Of a stretch of DNA of 64,000 bases, positions 25,573-35,580 are shown one piece after another. Made by a program: the position numbers and the translations under genes. Where the stretch lies: contig CAYZMS010000012.1 in NCBI GenBank assembly GCA_964479625.1, positions 1-64,000 on the forward strand, read 5' to 3'. Position 1 is the stretch's first letter; every line of letters starts with the position of its first letter. The notes under the pieces were generated by a model that had not been told where the DNA came from, did no database searches, and worked only from the letters and a program-made list of their open reading frames with translations. The DNA comes from CAYZMS01 sp964479625. Its GTDB lineage: Bacteria > Bacteroidota > Bacteroidia > Chitinophagales > Saprospiraceae.

Positions 25573-27768
25573 ATGATAAGGCAATTCCCTTTTTATGAGC
25601 AGATGGAGGAAATGGATTGTGGGGCGACCTGCCTGCGTATGGTGGCTCGCTACCATGGGGTACACTATTCGCTGGAAGACTTAAGGGAATTGACTTTTAT
25701 GGGAAAACAAGGGGTTTCACTCCTGGAAATCAGCGACGCTGCTGAAAATATAGGGATGGAAACGCTGGCGGTTGAAGTATCCTATAAACAATTAAGTGAA
25801 GATGTCCCGCTTCCCTGTATTATTCATTGGGGGGATTTCGAACATTTTGTAGTCGTTTATAAAATAAGCAGGGATCATGTCTGGATCGCAGACCCCGCCC
25901 GGGAGCGTTTTAAGTTAAGTCGCCAGGAATTCCTCTCCCGCTGGATCCCACCGGAAGGGTTTGAGCAAGACCCTCCGGTATCTCTGGCATTGGTGTTACA
26001 GCCTACTCCAGACTTTTATGAAGAGGGACGGAAGCCGGATAAATCCCGATGGAGCTACCTTTGGGCTTATTTTGCCCGCTATCGCCAATTAGTTTACCAG
26101 CTTTTTATTGGATTATTCCTGGGAAGCCTGCTGCAATTCGCTTTCCCATTTTTGATGAAATCCATTGTGGATGTAGGGATCGTAAACTATGACCTGGGTT
26201 TCATTTGGTTGGTGATTTTGGCCCAATTTGTATTATTTGCTACCCAAATAGGTATCGAATATGTACGTTCTTGGATGCTTTTGTATATTGGTGAACGGGT
26301 AAACATCAGTTTGATTTCCGATTTTTTGTCTAAGCTTACCCGGCTTCCCCTTCGGTTCTTTGAGAACCGACTGACCAGCGATCTCATCCAGCGAGTACAG
26401 GATAACAGTCGTATCCAACAGTTTTTAAGTTCAACCAGCTTGATGGCCTTTTTCTCTCTGGTCAATTTCATCGTTTTTGGTCTGGTCTTACTTTGGTGGA
26501 ACCTTGGGGTATTTGTGGTATTTCTTGGAGGAACCCTGCTGTACCTGGCCTGGCTTTTTTTTGCCGGTCGCCGAAGACGGGAACTGGATTACCGCCGATA
26601 TGACGAATCTGCTGAAAACCAGGGGAACCTGCTGGAGATTATTAATGGAATAGTTGACATTAAACTCTATTCTGCTGGTCGCCAAAAACGCTGGGCCTGG
26701 GAACGGGCGCAGGCCAGATCCTTTCGAACAAGCCTGCGAACCCTGCGGGTGGAGCAAATCCAACGCTCCGGAGCCCTTTTTATTAACGAATTTAAAAACC
26801 TGGTGATCATTTTCCTGGTCGCAAGGGCCGTAATGAACCAGCAAATGAGCCTGGGAATGTTGGTAGCCATTCAGTATGTCATCGGTCAGCTGAATATACA
26901 GGTAAACCAACTAATCTACTTCATGCGTGCCCTACAGGATACAAAGATCAGTCTCGAACGGCTGAACGAAATCCACCTTAAGCCGGAAGAGGACCTTAGC
27001 AGGCAGCAGGTGCAAATTCTTCCGGATATCCGGGATATTTACCTGGAGAATATTCACTTTCAATACAATGGGCCCAATTCGCCTATGGTGCTCAAGGGGA
27101 TTAACCTGAAGATCCCAAAGGAAAAGATCACCGCTATCGTTGGCCGGAATGGCAGCGGGAAAACTACCCTGCTAAAATTATTAATGGGCTTTTACCCGCC
27201 TGTGGAAGGGGCGGTTCGCCTCGGCAAAACCAACCTGGACCATTTAAACCAGGATGTTTGGAGGAGTCATTGCGCCGGTGTTTTACAGGATGGTTATCTT
27301 TTTGCAGATACCATTGCACGCAATATTGCTCTTGGAGAAGAAGTGATCAGGCCCGATCGCCTACTACAGGCTGTAAGGGCTGCCAATATTAAGAACTTTA
27401 TCGAATCCCTTCCGCTGGGTTATGATACCCGGATTGGTGAAAATGGGTACGGCTTGAGTCTTGGTCAGCGACAAAGCATTTTGATTGCCCGGGCCGTTTA
27501 CAAAAATCCCGATTACCTTTTCCTTGATGAAGCCACCACCGGTCTGGATTCCTATAACGAAATGGTGGTTATGGAAAACCTTCTGGATGCTTTCAAAGGG
27601 AAAACTATAGTGGTGGTAGCCCAACGACTTAGCACCATTAAAAGCGCAGATAATATTGTCGTACTAGAAGACGGAGAGGTTGCAGAACAGGGGCAACACA
27701 ATGAACTTACTTTCGTTGGTGGAGCCTATTATCAATTAGTTCGCAATCAAATAGAGTTAGGAGCATAA
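25573..27768 (+). CDS. C39-peptidase-containing ABC exporter
   Basis: A 731-residue bacteriocin-type exporter that cleaves a leader, normally after a double glycine, and pumps the product across the inner membrane. Residues 1-130 form a C39 peptidase with C16 in DCGATC, H91 in HFVVVY and D107 in IADPA, so the triad looks intact. About 165-450 is a six-helix ABC transmembrane domain. The ATPase domain has Walker A GRNGSGKTTLLK near residue 523, a variant signature LSLGQRQSI near 629, and LFLDEATTGLDS. No HlyD-like partner and no leader peptide with a GG motif were recognised next to it. The gene starts 60 bases after the hydrolase and is closely followed by the DUF5686 gene. Confidence 0.93.
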   Translation: MIRQFPFYEQMEEMDCGATCLRMVARYHGVHYSLEDLRELTFMGKQGVSLLEISDAAENIGMETLAVEVSYKQLSEDVPLPCIIHWGDFEHFVVVYKISRDHVWIADPARERFKLSRQEFLSRWIPPEGFEQDPPVSLALVLQPTPDFYEEGRKPDKSRWSYLWAYFARYRQLVYQLFIGLFLGSLLQFAFPFLMKSIVDVGIVNYDLGFIWLVILAQFVLFATQIGIEYVRSWMLLYIGERVNISLISDFLSKLTRLPLRFFENRLTSDLIQRVQDNSRIQQFLSSTSLMAFFSLVNFIVFGLVLLWWNLGVFVVFLGGTLLYLAWLFFAGRRRRELDYRRYDESAENQGNLLEIINGIVDIKLYSAGRQKRWAWERAQARSFRTSLRTLRVEQIQRSGALFINEFKNLVIIFLVARAVMNQQMSLGMLVAIQYVIGQLNIQVNQLIYFMRALQDTKISLERLNEIHLKPEEDLSRQQVQILPDIRDIYLENIHFQYNGPNSPMVLKGINLKIPKEKITAIVGRNGSGKTTLLKLLMGFYPPVEGAVRLGKTNLDHLNQDVWRSHCAGVLQDGYLFADTIARNIALGEEVIRPDRLLQAVRAANIKNFIESLPLGYDTRIGENGYGLSLGQRQSILIARAVYKNPDYLFLDEATTGLDSYNEMVVMENLLDAFKGKTIVVVAQRLSTIKSADNIVVLEDGEVAEQGQHNELTFVGGAYYQLVRNQIELGA

Positions 27769-27775
27769 GCTTGCT

Positions 27776-27783
27776 TACCTTTG
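27776..27783 (+). promoter_or_regulatory. Candidate -7 box for the DUF5686 gene
   Basis: TACCTTTG matches TAnnTTTG exactly, eight bases after the exporter stop and 24 bases before the ATG at 27808. A TTG at the expected upstream spacing was not found. It would give the DUF5686 gene its own start despite the short gap. Confidence 0.4.
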
Positions 27784-27807
27784 CCAGAATCTTTAAAAAA
27801 CCCAAAA

Positions 27808-30288
27808 ATGAACAAGCTTTTTCTCCTCGTGTATTTCTTTTTCTTCCTGTTTCCTTTCAGCCTTTTTGCCCAGCTTAACGGGAAAATTACTGACGAATCA
27901 GGGGAGCCATTGCCCTTTGCCTCCATTTATCTGGAGAATAGTACGATCGGTACTACCTGCAATATTGAAGGGGATTATGAACTACGTCTTCAACCAGGTA
28001 CCTACAGAGTGGTTTTTCAATTCATTGGGTATCAAACGCAGGTAGAAACCGTTCAAATAGGAGGAACCCCGCTTGAATTGAACGTAGTGCTAAAGGAGGC
28101 TTCCCTGGAATTGGATGAGGTGGTTGTGCGGGCGGATCAAGAAGACCCAGCTTATGCAGTAATTCGAAAGGCTATCGAAAAAAGATCCTATTACCTTCGC
28201 CAGGTGGAAGCTTACACCTGCCAGGTTTACATAAAGGGAAATATTAAATTCCTGGAAACTCCTGAAGCCATTCTGGGACAGGAGCTTGGTGACCTTGGCG
28301 GATTATTGGACTCCAATGGCCAGGGAATTATATACCTTTCCGAATCCTTGTCCAACCTATCCTTTATGCAGCCAGCCCGGTATAAGGAGGAGATGGTTTT
28401 CTCAAAGGTAAGCGGAGACGATCAGGGTTTTGGGTTTAACAATGCCCAAAGTATGGACTTTAACCTATATGAGAACTTCTCTGAGGTGGGGCGCCGGATT
28501 ATCTCTCCAATAGCTGAAAATGCACTGGCCTACTACCGATATCGACTGGAAGGAGTGCGATACGATGAACAAGGCAGGCTAATAAACCAAATACGGGTCA
28601 TTCCGAAACGCGGGGAAGACCCTACCTATTTTGGTACGATTTATATTATAGAGGATCTATGGAATATCTACGGCAGTGATCTGTACCTAACGGCTGCTGC
28701 CATGAAACAACCTGGGTTGGATACATTGAATTTCCAACAGACTTATGTCCCGGTAGTAGAACCGGATCTTTGGCGACTTTTTTCTCAGGTTATCCGTTTT
28801 AAGGCCGGCGCCTTGGGCTTCGAACTGGGTGGTGCCTTTTCCGCCGTTTATTCAAATTATGACCTGGAACCTGCTCTGAAAAAAGCAGATTTTTCGAACG
28901 AGGTCTTTAGAGTAGAGGAAGGGGCCAATACACAAACCCAGGAATTTTGGGATAGCCTTCGTCCTATTCCTTTGACACAGGAAGAATCTGTGGATTACGT
29001 TCGCAAGGACAGCCTGGAAAAATTGTGGGAGTCAAAGACCTGGTTAGATAGCGTGGACCGGGAGAACAATAAATTCACCCTGCTTAATCTATTGGGGGGG
29101 TATACCTACGATAATTCCTTTCGGAATAATTCCTTCACCTTTGAATCTCCCCTTACTTCCGTACAGTTTAATACCGTTCAGGGGTGGAATGCAGATATCG
29201 GGCTTAACTATTATAAAGGTTACGATGATTATAATGACCGTTGGTTAAGGCTGGATAGTCGCTTTCAATATGGATTTTCAGATAACCGACTTCGGGTTTC
29301 GGGCAAAGTGGAAACACAGTTGGATCAGCCCACTAATACGGAGGTCTCCCTGAGTGGAGGGGTGGAAGCCACCCAATTTAATGATGCCAATCCCATCACG
29401 CCGACCCTAAACAGTCTGTATTCCCTCTTTGGGAGGGAAAACTATATGAAAATTTACGACCTGACCTTTGTAGAAGCCGGAGCTCAACGGGAAATCCTTA
29501 ACGGCCTGACTTTAAACGGTGCCCTTTCCTGGAATCAACGGTCGGCCTTAACCAATAACTCGGATTATAGTTTTAGCGGTGACGAAGAGGAGGACCCTTA
29601 CACTTCTAACAATCCCCTGAACCCCAATGACGATAGCCCCGCCTTCAACAACCATGAGGCCTGGCTGTTGCATTTAGGCTTGCGATTAGTCTTTAAGCAA
29701 GAGTATGTACGCTATCCCGATCGCAAGTTTGTATTAGACACCCGGGGCCCTGTATTTTCCGTGGATTACACTAAGGGTTTAGCCTGGGGGAATAGTGCCG
29801 TTAATTTCGATCATCTCCGGTTTCGGCTTCGGGAAAGCTATATGCCTATCCGGGAGTTTGGTTATTCCGACTGGATGCTGGAGGGCGGGTGGTTCCCCAA
29901 CGACAACCGCCTGTTTTTTATGGATGCCCGGCACTTTATGGGTAACCAGACCTTTATCGGGACTCCTTCCAACTACTATTATTCCTTTTTCCGCTTACCT
30001 TATTACGATTTTAGCACCGTGGGCTCCTATGGGATGGCTCACTTTCAACATCGCTTTGACGGATGGTTGTTGGATCGGGTACCGGGAATTCGAAAGTTAG
30101 GGTTTAAAAGCGTGGTCGGTGCAAAGGTGTTGGCTACTGAAAATCGCGGTCCTTATTGGGAATTGCATTTTGGCTTGGATAATATTGGTATAGATGTGTT
30201 CCGGGCATTCCGGGTAGATGGGATATGGTACCGCAAACCCGGTCAGGAGAACTGGCAGTTTGGCATTCAACTTGGGATCGGGCTTTAA
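27808..30288 (+). CDS. DUF5686 / CarboxypepD-like outer-membrane protein
   Basis: An 826-residue envelope protein of a family widespread in Bacteroidota and of unknown role. After the signal peptide (MNKLFLLVYFFFFLFPFSLFAQ) comes a carboxypeptidase-regulatory-like domain at about 22-105: LNGKITDESGEPLPFASIYLENSTIGT, with the ELDEVVVRA hinge seen before TonB-receptor-like folds. The rest is the DUF5686 region: LSESLSNLSF, GFGFNNAQSMDFNLYENF and a C-terminal half of amphipathic strands ending FGIQLGIGL, as expected of a beta-barrel. The ATG at 27808 is chosen over an upstream TTG because the signal peptide begins there. Related genes are often annotated as TonB-receptor-like, but no TonB box or plug is evident here. 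Confidence 0.88.
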   Translation: MNKLFLLVYFFFFLFPFSLFAQLNGKITDESGEPLPFASIYLENSTIGTTCNIEGDYELRLQPGTYRVVFQFIGYQTQVETVQIGGTPLELNVVLKEASLELDEVVVRADQEDPAYAVIRKAIEKRSYYLRQVEAYTCQVYIKGNIKFLETPEAILGQELGDLGGLLDSNGQGIIYLSESLSNLSFMQPARYKEEMVFSKVSGDDQGFGFNNAQSMDFNLYENFSEVGRRIISPIAENALAYYRYRLEGVRYDEQGRLINQIRVIPKRGEDPTYFGTIYIIEDLWNIYGSDLYLTAAAMKQPGLDTLNFQQTYVPVVEPDLWRLFSQVIRFKAGALGFELGGAFSAVYSNYDLEPALKKADFSNEVFRVEEGANTQTQEFWDSLRPIPLTQEESVDYVRKDSLEKLWESKTWLDSVDRENNKFTLLNLLGGYTYDNSFRNNSFTFESPLTSVQFNTVQGWNADIGLNYYKGYDDYNDRWLRLDSRFQYGFSDNRLRVSGKVETQLDQPTNTEVSLSGGVEATQFNDANPITPTLNSLYSLFGRENYMKIYDLTFVEAGAQREILNGLTLNGALSWNQRSALTNNSDYSFSGDEEEDPYTSNNPLNPNDDSPAFNNHEAWLLHLGLRLVFKQEYVRYPDRKFVLDTRGPVFSVDYTKGLAWGNSAVNFDHLRFRLRESYMPIREFGYSDWMLEGGWFPNDNRLFFMDARHFMGNQTFIGTPSNYYYSFFRLPYYDFSTVGSYGMAHFQHRFDGWLLDRVPGIRKLGFKSVVGAKVLATENRGPYWELHFGLDNIGIDVFRAFRVDGIWYRKPGQENWQFGIQLGIGL

Positions 30289-30727
30289 CCTCGCCCCTTT
30301 TCAACCGGGCAACAAGACCAAGACCAAAGGCTTGATAGCCTAAAGATTGGGTGAATTTTTGTTTGCCCAACCCTCAAACTTAAAGGCAGTTTAAAGATAT
30401 TTTCAAAATTTTTGGTTTTTTTGGGTCCAATTCCCTTATATTTGAGGTATGAATGGTTGTTAACAAATTCATTCACTCCTCCTCGTTAGAAATTTGGGAA
30501 AATTTTTAGCTACTCCATTTCAACTTCACAAAGTTTATTTTGGTGTATTTCTGCAATTGATCAGGTCTTTCTTCCTTTTCAATAAACAGAAATGGCTGAC
30601 GTGTTATGAGACGACCTTAAGCAGGTTGAGGATTTAGAGTATCTGTAGCTGCTCTTAAATACTCAGGCTTTGTTTACCTATGTTTTCTATCGTGGATAGT
30701 TTGCATTTTTTCAATTTATATAATCTT
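30289..30727. other. Long intergenic leader region
   Basis: No gene is supported in these 439 bases. It holds a consensus-like promoter at 30412-30444 and, downstream, an AT-rich stretch with no ORF of note leading to the ATG at 30728. If the promoter is used, the large secreted protein has a 5-prime leader of about 270-280 bases. No known riboswitch fold was recognised by eye. Confidence 0.45.
30412..30444 (+). promoter_or_regulatory. Candidate Bacteroidota promoter
   Basis: TTG at 30412-30414 and TATATTTG at 30437-30444 are 22 bases apart, within the 17-23 spacing of the TTG/TAnnTTTG promoter consensus. It lies about 284 bases before the ATG of the dockerin-like protein gene. Confidence 0.5.
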
Positions 30728-33700
30728 ATGAACATGAGTACATTTACACTTAATCCCATTTGTTGGGGCAAGCGCTTCTGCGCTGTAATGGCCTTCGCCT
30801 TGTTGGCCATTCCACAAATCGGGTTTTCCCAATCCTGTATTAGTTTTGCCGAGGTTGCCCTGGATGACAATTGCCAGTTTGAGCTGACTTTGTCCAATGT
30901 CTGCACGGGTAATTGTACGGGAACGGTACGTTTGAAAGGGCAACCCGATGCCATCATCGATGGCCCGGGCATATACGGATATGTCGTCATGAACGGCAAT
31001 ACCAAAGTATGCGAGGGTCAAGTGGAGGCTAAAGACAACTCTGCACCTGAAGTAGAGATCTGCAACTTTTTCGAGGACCTTGACCCATTGAATTGTTTAG
31101 AAATGGGCAAGTACACTGCTGATAATTTCGCTTATATCCGTTGGGCGAATCTTGGAGCAGATGAAACCTGCGAGGAGTTTCAGTTGACCGATGAGTATCT
31201 CGAAGATGAATGCTGGTATTTAACTGGTATCACTTACGAGGACAATTGCCTGGGGGATGATCTTTGGGTAGATGTCAACTACGTTGTTATTAAAAATGAT
31301 TGTGAAGATAGCCGTGGGTTCGGCGATGATGTACACAGCATTATCCGCCAGACTTTTACGGTTAGCGATGGGAATCTTTCTACCTCTAAATCTGTCGATA
31401 TTCCTTTCAAACGGGTAGAATCCTCTGACCTGGATTGGGGGAAGTGGGATGATGGCCAAACCATCCTTTGTGGGGTGGATTGTGGCACCGATCTAAGCAA
31501 CTACGACCCCTTTAACTGTCTTGACCTGCCTACATTCACTAATTGTGATGGAGAGGAAATTACCGTTACTGATGAGTTAGCAGGTGATTGCGGTTTATTC
31601 TACCAGCGGGAGGTATTGAGCAAAACACTGATCTGCAACAACACTGTATTGAAAGCACGCATTCGCATTAGCCTTCTAGACTGGTGTGGTGAGGAATTAG
31701 ACGCCTACACGGTGAATGTAGAGGTTGGTAACTTCACCGAACCCGATCTGAATGTTGAGCCAGTGGTGATCTCTACAGGCGTGATGGACTGTACTGCAGC
31801 CTTTACCCTACGGGATGCCGAGGATGTAGAGGACGTTTTCGATGTTGACTTCGGTGAACTTTGCGGGGAAGTTAAAGTGGTTAGTGTTCAGTTTGAGTCT
31901 TGTCTGGATGGGTTCCCCGGAGATTATTTTACAGGAGACCGTTACCAAACCTTTAACTTTCCGAGTGTAAATGGAACCTATTACAACATTTCGGTAGGTC
32001 GTCACCGGGCGATCATCACGCTTGAATACGGCTGTAAGAATAATATTGATATCGAATTGCCCTTCATCGTTAAAGACCTTATTGCACCTAGCATGGCCTG
32101 TGACGATGAGATCAATTTAACCCTGTCTAACGATCCAATTTTCGGAAGCCTCTATGGCTTGATCCAGGCAGAAGATGCACAGGAAGGGACCTGGGATAAT
32201 TGCCACCTGGGTCGTATTTTGATCCGTAGAAATCTATCGGATAACCTGGATGCTTTAAATAGTGATCCATTATTCGTTAATAAGTATGACCACAATAATG
32301 ACGGAGTTGTAGATAAGGATGACGATGTAGACGGCGATGCATTCGAAACCCTTTCTGGTAAGGATGAAGTTTACTGGGACGGCGAGCAACTGTTTACCGA
32401 GTGGCGGGAATTCGTTGATTATTTTTGTGCTGACCTGGGTGCTGATGTCAAAGCTGAGGTTTATGCCGAAGACCGGGCCTATATGCCGGGCTGCTTTGAT
32501 CCTACCCAGGAATCTGGGATTATAGAGGACATGCCGATGCCTAATTCAAATACCTGTTGGCTGGATGTTAATGTAGAACAAAAATTAGTGCCGCAATGCG
32601 CCGGAAATACCAGTGAAGACCTGGATTGTAATGATCCTGCATTGGATGTTTTGGTGGAGGGGACCTTCGAAGAAGGCAGCCCGGAATACGAAGCAATTGT
32701 TGACGAGTTTGGATTTCCATCCTTTATCGGTCTGTCGGATTGCGTTCCTGCGGAAAGGACGATCACAGTGGTTTACGGAGAAGATGCAAGCTGTGGTGAT
32801 GGAACCATTCGCATTGATTACACCGTGACCACCGCCAATTCGAAAGATGATGATATCACTGTTACCTGTTCTCATACCCTTAATCTAGTCGGGCTGCGTA
32901 ATTACTCTATTTGTTTCCCTGCCGATCTGATCACTGAATGTTTAAGTGGCGATGCGGATACAGCTGTGCAGGTAACCGTACTGGATGGTAGTTGCGGAGA
33001 AATGATCGGTATTTGGGCAGATGTTATTGAATTTTCCCAAGGATCTGACGCCTGTAACAAGATGGAAATTACCCATTATGTTGCCAACTGGTGTGAACTG
33101 GGGGAACTGGATATCCCACTTAGCCGTAACCTTTGCGCCATTGAAGTGCCGCGTCCCCAGGAGGTTGCCGGCTCGAATTACCAGGAGGGAGATAAAGCAG
33201 GTATTATACGCAACACCAACGGCAATTTAGGATACGACTACAATTGTGACGGCTACCGGCCATTCGTTCCCGGAAGCGGTGGGAAAGGTGGATCTGGTTC
33301 GAGCGGTGACATTTACGATGGGCTGATCGGTACAGGTACTCTGGACAACGATGGAACATGGCCTTTTAGCTTTACTGTTTTTGGCTTGGATTACAGCTAT
33401 TACCAGTGTAATGCCTCTAATCTTGGTAAATGGGATTACGATGATTCCGACGAGGGGTACAAGTTGGGGTACTATGCTTATACCCAGGTAATCAAGATCA
33501 TTGATAACGATGCTCCTTTGGCTTTACCTTTGGAAAGCCTGGATTGCTTCGAGGCCGTAGATGGTTGCCAGGCAGACGTTCAGATTCCTTTCTGTTTCGA
33601 TGATTGCGATGATAATTCCGGCTTGGAATTGGTAAGTATCATCCTGGTAACGGAAGGTGGTGCAACCTTGGATCAGACGGAACTGGAAAGCTTATTTGGC

Positions 33701-35473
33701 CTGCAACCCATCGTTAATGACGGAAGTGGCTGCTTCCTGATCGACGCGGAAGACCTGCCCGTAGGTGCCCACCGGTTTGTTGTTCGGGTAAAAGACCCCT
33801 GCGGTAATATCTCTTCTCCATTGAACGTACCCTTCGAGATCTGTGATGTTAAAGCACCCGTTCCGGTCTGCTACAATGGCTTGACCGTAACCTTAATGCC
33901 CACTGCTGATAGCCTGGGTATGGGAGAGATCTGGGCGAATGACTTCGTAAAAGAAGTCCAAGGAGGATGCCCGGGTGAAGAAGAAGAGATCACCTATTAC
34001 ATGATCCTGGATTCATCGCTGTTTGGAACTCCAGGTTTCGAAGATGATATTCGTTTCGATCCTGAACGGGAAGATCCTGACGGCATGTTTTTCGATTGTA
34101 ATGACTACAATGCTTTGATCGAAAATTCCGGCACCCCTGAAGGTGTGGTAATCCCCATTCAGGTGTATACCGAGGATGAAAGTGGAAATACAGACGCTTG
34201 TTTGACTTATGTATTGCTACAGGAAGGAGTTGACAATATATGTACCGAAACTTTTGCAGCCAATGATATAGAGGGAGCGATCAGTACCGAGGGCAATGAG
34301 CCGGTCGAAGATGTGGATGTAGAATTATCCGGGGATAGTGAAACAATGGTGGAGACCAATTCAGAAGGTACCTTCCAATTTGAGGGCTTGCCTGTAGGAG
34401 GTGACTACACTGTAAAGCCGGTTAAACAAGACGACCTGTTGAATGGTGTTTCCACTTTTGACCTGGTCCTGATGCAGAAGCATATCCTGGGCGTCCAATT
34501 ACTGGACAGCCCCTACAAAATGATCTCCGCGGATGTGAACGGATCCCAATCCATTACGACCCTCGATATGATCAACCTGCGCAAGGTTATCCTGAATATC
34601 GATACGGAGTTCTCCAACAATAGCAGCTGGAGATTCATCCACGAAGATTATACCTTCCCAGAAGTTAATGACCCATGGCGTGATTTGTTTCCCGAAGTTT
34701 ATAGCATCAATAACCTTCCGGAAGGAGAAGCTATGACTGCCGGCTTTATTGCGGTAAAGATCGGTGATGTGAACGGCAACGCCATAGTTAACAATGCAAT
34801 GATCGAACCACGCTCTGTTAGTGGTTCCCTCAAACTGCAACTGGAAGATGCTACATTGGAAAAGGGAGAAGAGTTCACTGTAAACTTCAGTGCCGAGGAT
34901 CTTCGCAAAATTGACGGGTACCAGTTTGCCTTGCAATTAGGGGATGGATTGGAGCTGATCGACCTCATTTATGGTATTGCCGGCGAGGAAAGCTTTGGTA
35001 TTTTCACTGATAAAAACCTGATCACCACTTCCTGGGTGGGTGAGGCCAATGATGGCGTCCTGTTCAGCCTGGTCGTTCGGGCAACCCAGCCCGTTCAGCT
35101 TAGTGAGGCAATAGGCCTTAGCGATCGCCATTTGCGTGGAGAAGCCTATACCAAGGCTGGTGAACTTCAGGATATCGCTATTGCCTTTGATGGCAAGGTG
35201 AACAGTGCTACTGATTTTGCCTTGTACCAGAATACGCCCAACCCGTTTGCAGGGGAAACGACCATCGGGTTTGATCTGCCTGAAGCCGGAACGGCTACCC
35301 TGGTAGTGCAGGATGTGGCTGGTAAAACACTGCAGGTCATCTCCGGTGAATTTGCCAAAGGATACAATACCATCACACTGGATGCCAGTGATCTACCCGC
35401 TACTGGTCTGTTGTATTACAGCCTGAAAGCAGGTGAATTCACCGCTACTCAGAAGATGATCATTGTAGAATAA
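30728..35473 (+). CDS. T9SS-sorted secreted protein with dockerin-like and cohesin-like modules
   Basis: A 1581-residue acidic, cysteine-rich exported protein. The signal peptide MNMSTFTLNPICWGKRFCAVMAFALLAIPQIGFSQ fixes the ATG at 30728. Residues to about 1175 are beta-rich repeats with many cysteines and Asp/Asn-rich loops such as DDVDGDAFE and DYNCDGYRP. A carboxypeptidase-regulatory-like sandwich lies near 1178-1235, then a dockerin-type-I-like module near 1236-1297 (LNGVSTFDLVLMQKHILG, ADVNGSQSITTLDMINL), a cohesin-like beta domain at about 1365-1490, and a T9SS type A sorting domain from about 1496 (NTPNPFAGETTIGF, closing KMIIVE). It should be secreted through the outer membrane and perhaps surface-attached. 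No catalytic domain was recognised. Confidence 0.85.
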   Translation: MNMSTFTLNPICWGKRFCAVMAFALLAIPQIGFSQSCISFAEVALDDNCQFELTLSNVCTGNCTGTVRLKGQPDAIIDGPGIYGYVVMNGNTKVCEGQVEAKDNSAPEVEICNFFEDLDPLNCLEMGKYTADNFAYIRWANLGADETCEEFQLTDEYLEDECWYLTGITYEDNCLGDDLWVDVNYVVIKNDCEDSRGFGDDVHSIIRQTFTVSDGNLSTSKSVDIPFKRVESSDLDWGKWDDGQTILCGVDCGTDLSNYDPFNCLDLPTFTNCDGEEITVTDELAGDCGLFYQREVLSKTLICNNTVLKARIRISLLDWCGEELDAYTVNVEVGNFTEPDLNVEPVVISTGVMDCTAAFTLRDAEDVEDVFDVDFGELCGEVKVVSVQFESCLDGFPGDYFTGDRYQTFNFPSVNGTYYNISVGRHRAIITLEYGCKNNIDIELPFIVKDLIAPSMACDDEINLTLSNDPIFGSLYGLIQAEDAQEGTWDNCHLGRILIRRNLSDNLDALNSDPLFVNKYDHNNDGVVDKDDDVDGDAFETLSGKDEVYWDGEQLFTEWREFVDYFCADLGADVKAEVYAEDRAYMPGCFDPTQESGIIEDMPMPNSNTCWLDVNVEQKLVPQCAGNTSEDLDCNDPALDVLVEGTFEEGSPEYEAIVDEFGFPSFIGLSDCVPAERTITVVYGEDASCGDGTIRIDYTVTTANSKDDDITVTCSHTLNLVGLRNYSICFPADLITECLSGDADTAVQVTVLDGSCGEMIGIWADVIEFSQGSDACNKMEITHYVANWCELGELDIPLSRNLCAIEVPRPQEVAGSNYQEGDKAGIIRNTNGNLGYDYNCDGYRPFVPGSGGKGGSGSSGDIYDGLIGTGTLDNDGTWPFSFTVFGLDYSYYQCNASNLGKWDYDDSDEGYKLGYYAYTQVIKIIDNDAPLALPLESLDCFEAVDGCQADVQIPFCFDDCDDNSGLELVSIILVTEGGATLDQTELESLFGLQPIVNDGSGCFLIDAEDLPVGAHRFVVRVKDPCGNISSPLNVPFEICDVKAPVPVCYNGLTVTLMPTADSLGMGEIWANDFVKEVQGGCPGEEEEITYYMILDSSLFGTPGFEDDIRFDPEREDPDGMFFDCNDYNALIENSGTPEGVVIPIQVYTEDESGNTDACLTYVLLQEGVDNICTETFAANDIEGAISTEGNEPVEDVDVELSGDSETMVETNSEGTFQFEGLPVGGDYTVKPVKQDDLLNGVSTFDLVLMQKHILGVQLLDSPYKMISADVNGSQSITTLDMINLRKVILNIDTEFSNNSSWRFIHEDYTFPEVNDPWRDLFPEVYSINNLPEGEAMTAGFIAVKIGDVNGNAIVNNAMIEPRSVSGSLKLQLEDATLEKGEEFTVNFSAEDLRKIDGYQFALQLGDGLELIDLIYGIAGEESFGIFTDKNLITTSWVGEANDGVLFSLVVRATQPVQLSEAIGLSDRHLRGEAYTKAGELQDIAIAFDGKVNSATDFALYQNTPNPFAGETTIGFDLPEAGTATLVVQDVAGKTLQVISGEFAKGYNTITLDASDLPATGLLYYSLKAGEFTATQKMIIVE

Positions 35474-35523
35474 ACGAAGCAATTTGCTTGCTCCTGATTT
35501 AGAGGGGGTAGCTGTTTGAATAG

Positions 35524-35580
35524 AAGCAATGAGTCCTTTCAATGATCCGTCCCGGATCGAAAGGGCTCATTGCTTTTTTT
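35524..35580 (+). terminator. Rho-independent terminator with T tract
   Basis: AAGCAATGAG.CCTTTC (from 35524) pairs with GAAAGGGCTCATTGCTT (35559-35575), with a nested GATCCG/CGGATC helix in the loop, followed by at least six T. It ends transcription of the large secreted protein and overlaps the last codons of the convergent DUF5522 gene. Confidence 0.8.

Noticed and set aside
30728..35473. Possible CRISPR-like or tandem DNA repeat in the large secreted gene
   Set aside because: The similarity is in protein composition (D, N, C and G rich) and not in repeated DNA units; no direct repeat with regular spacers was seen.
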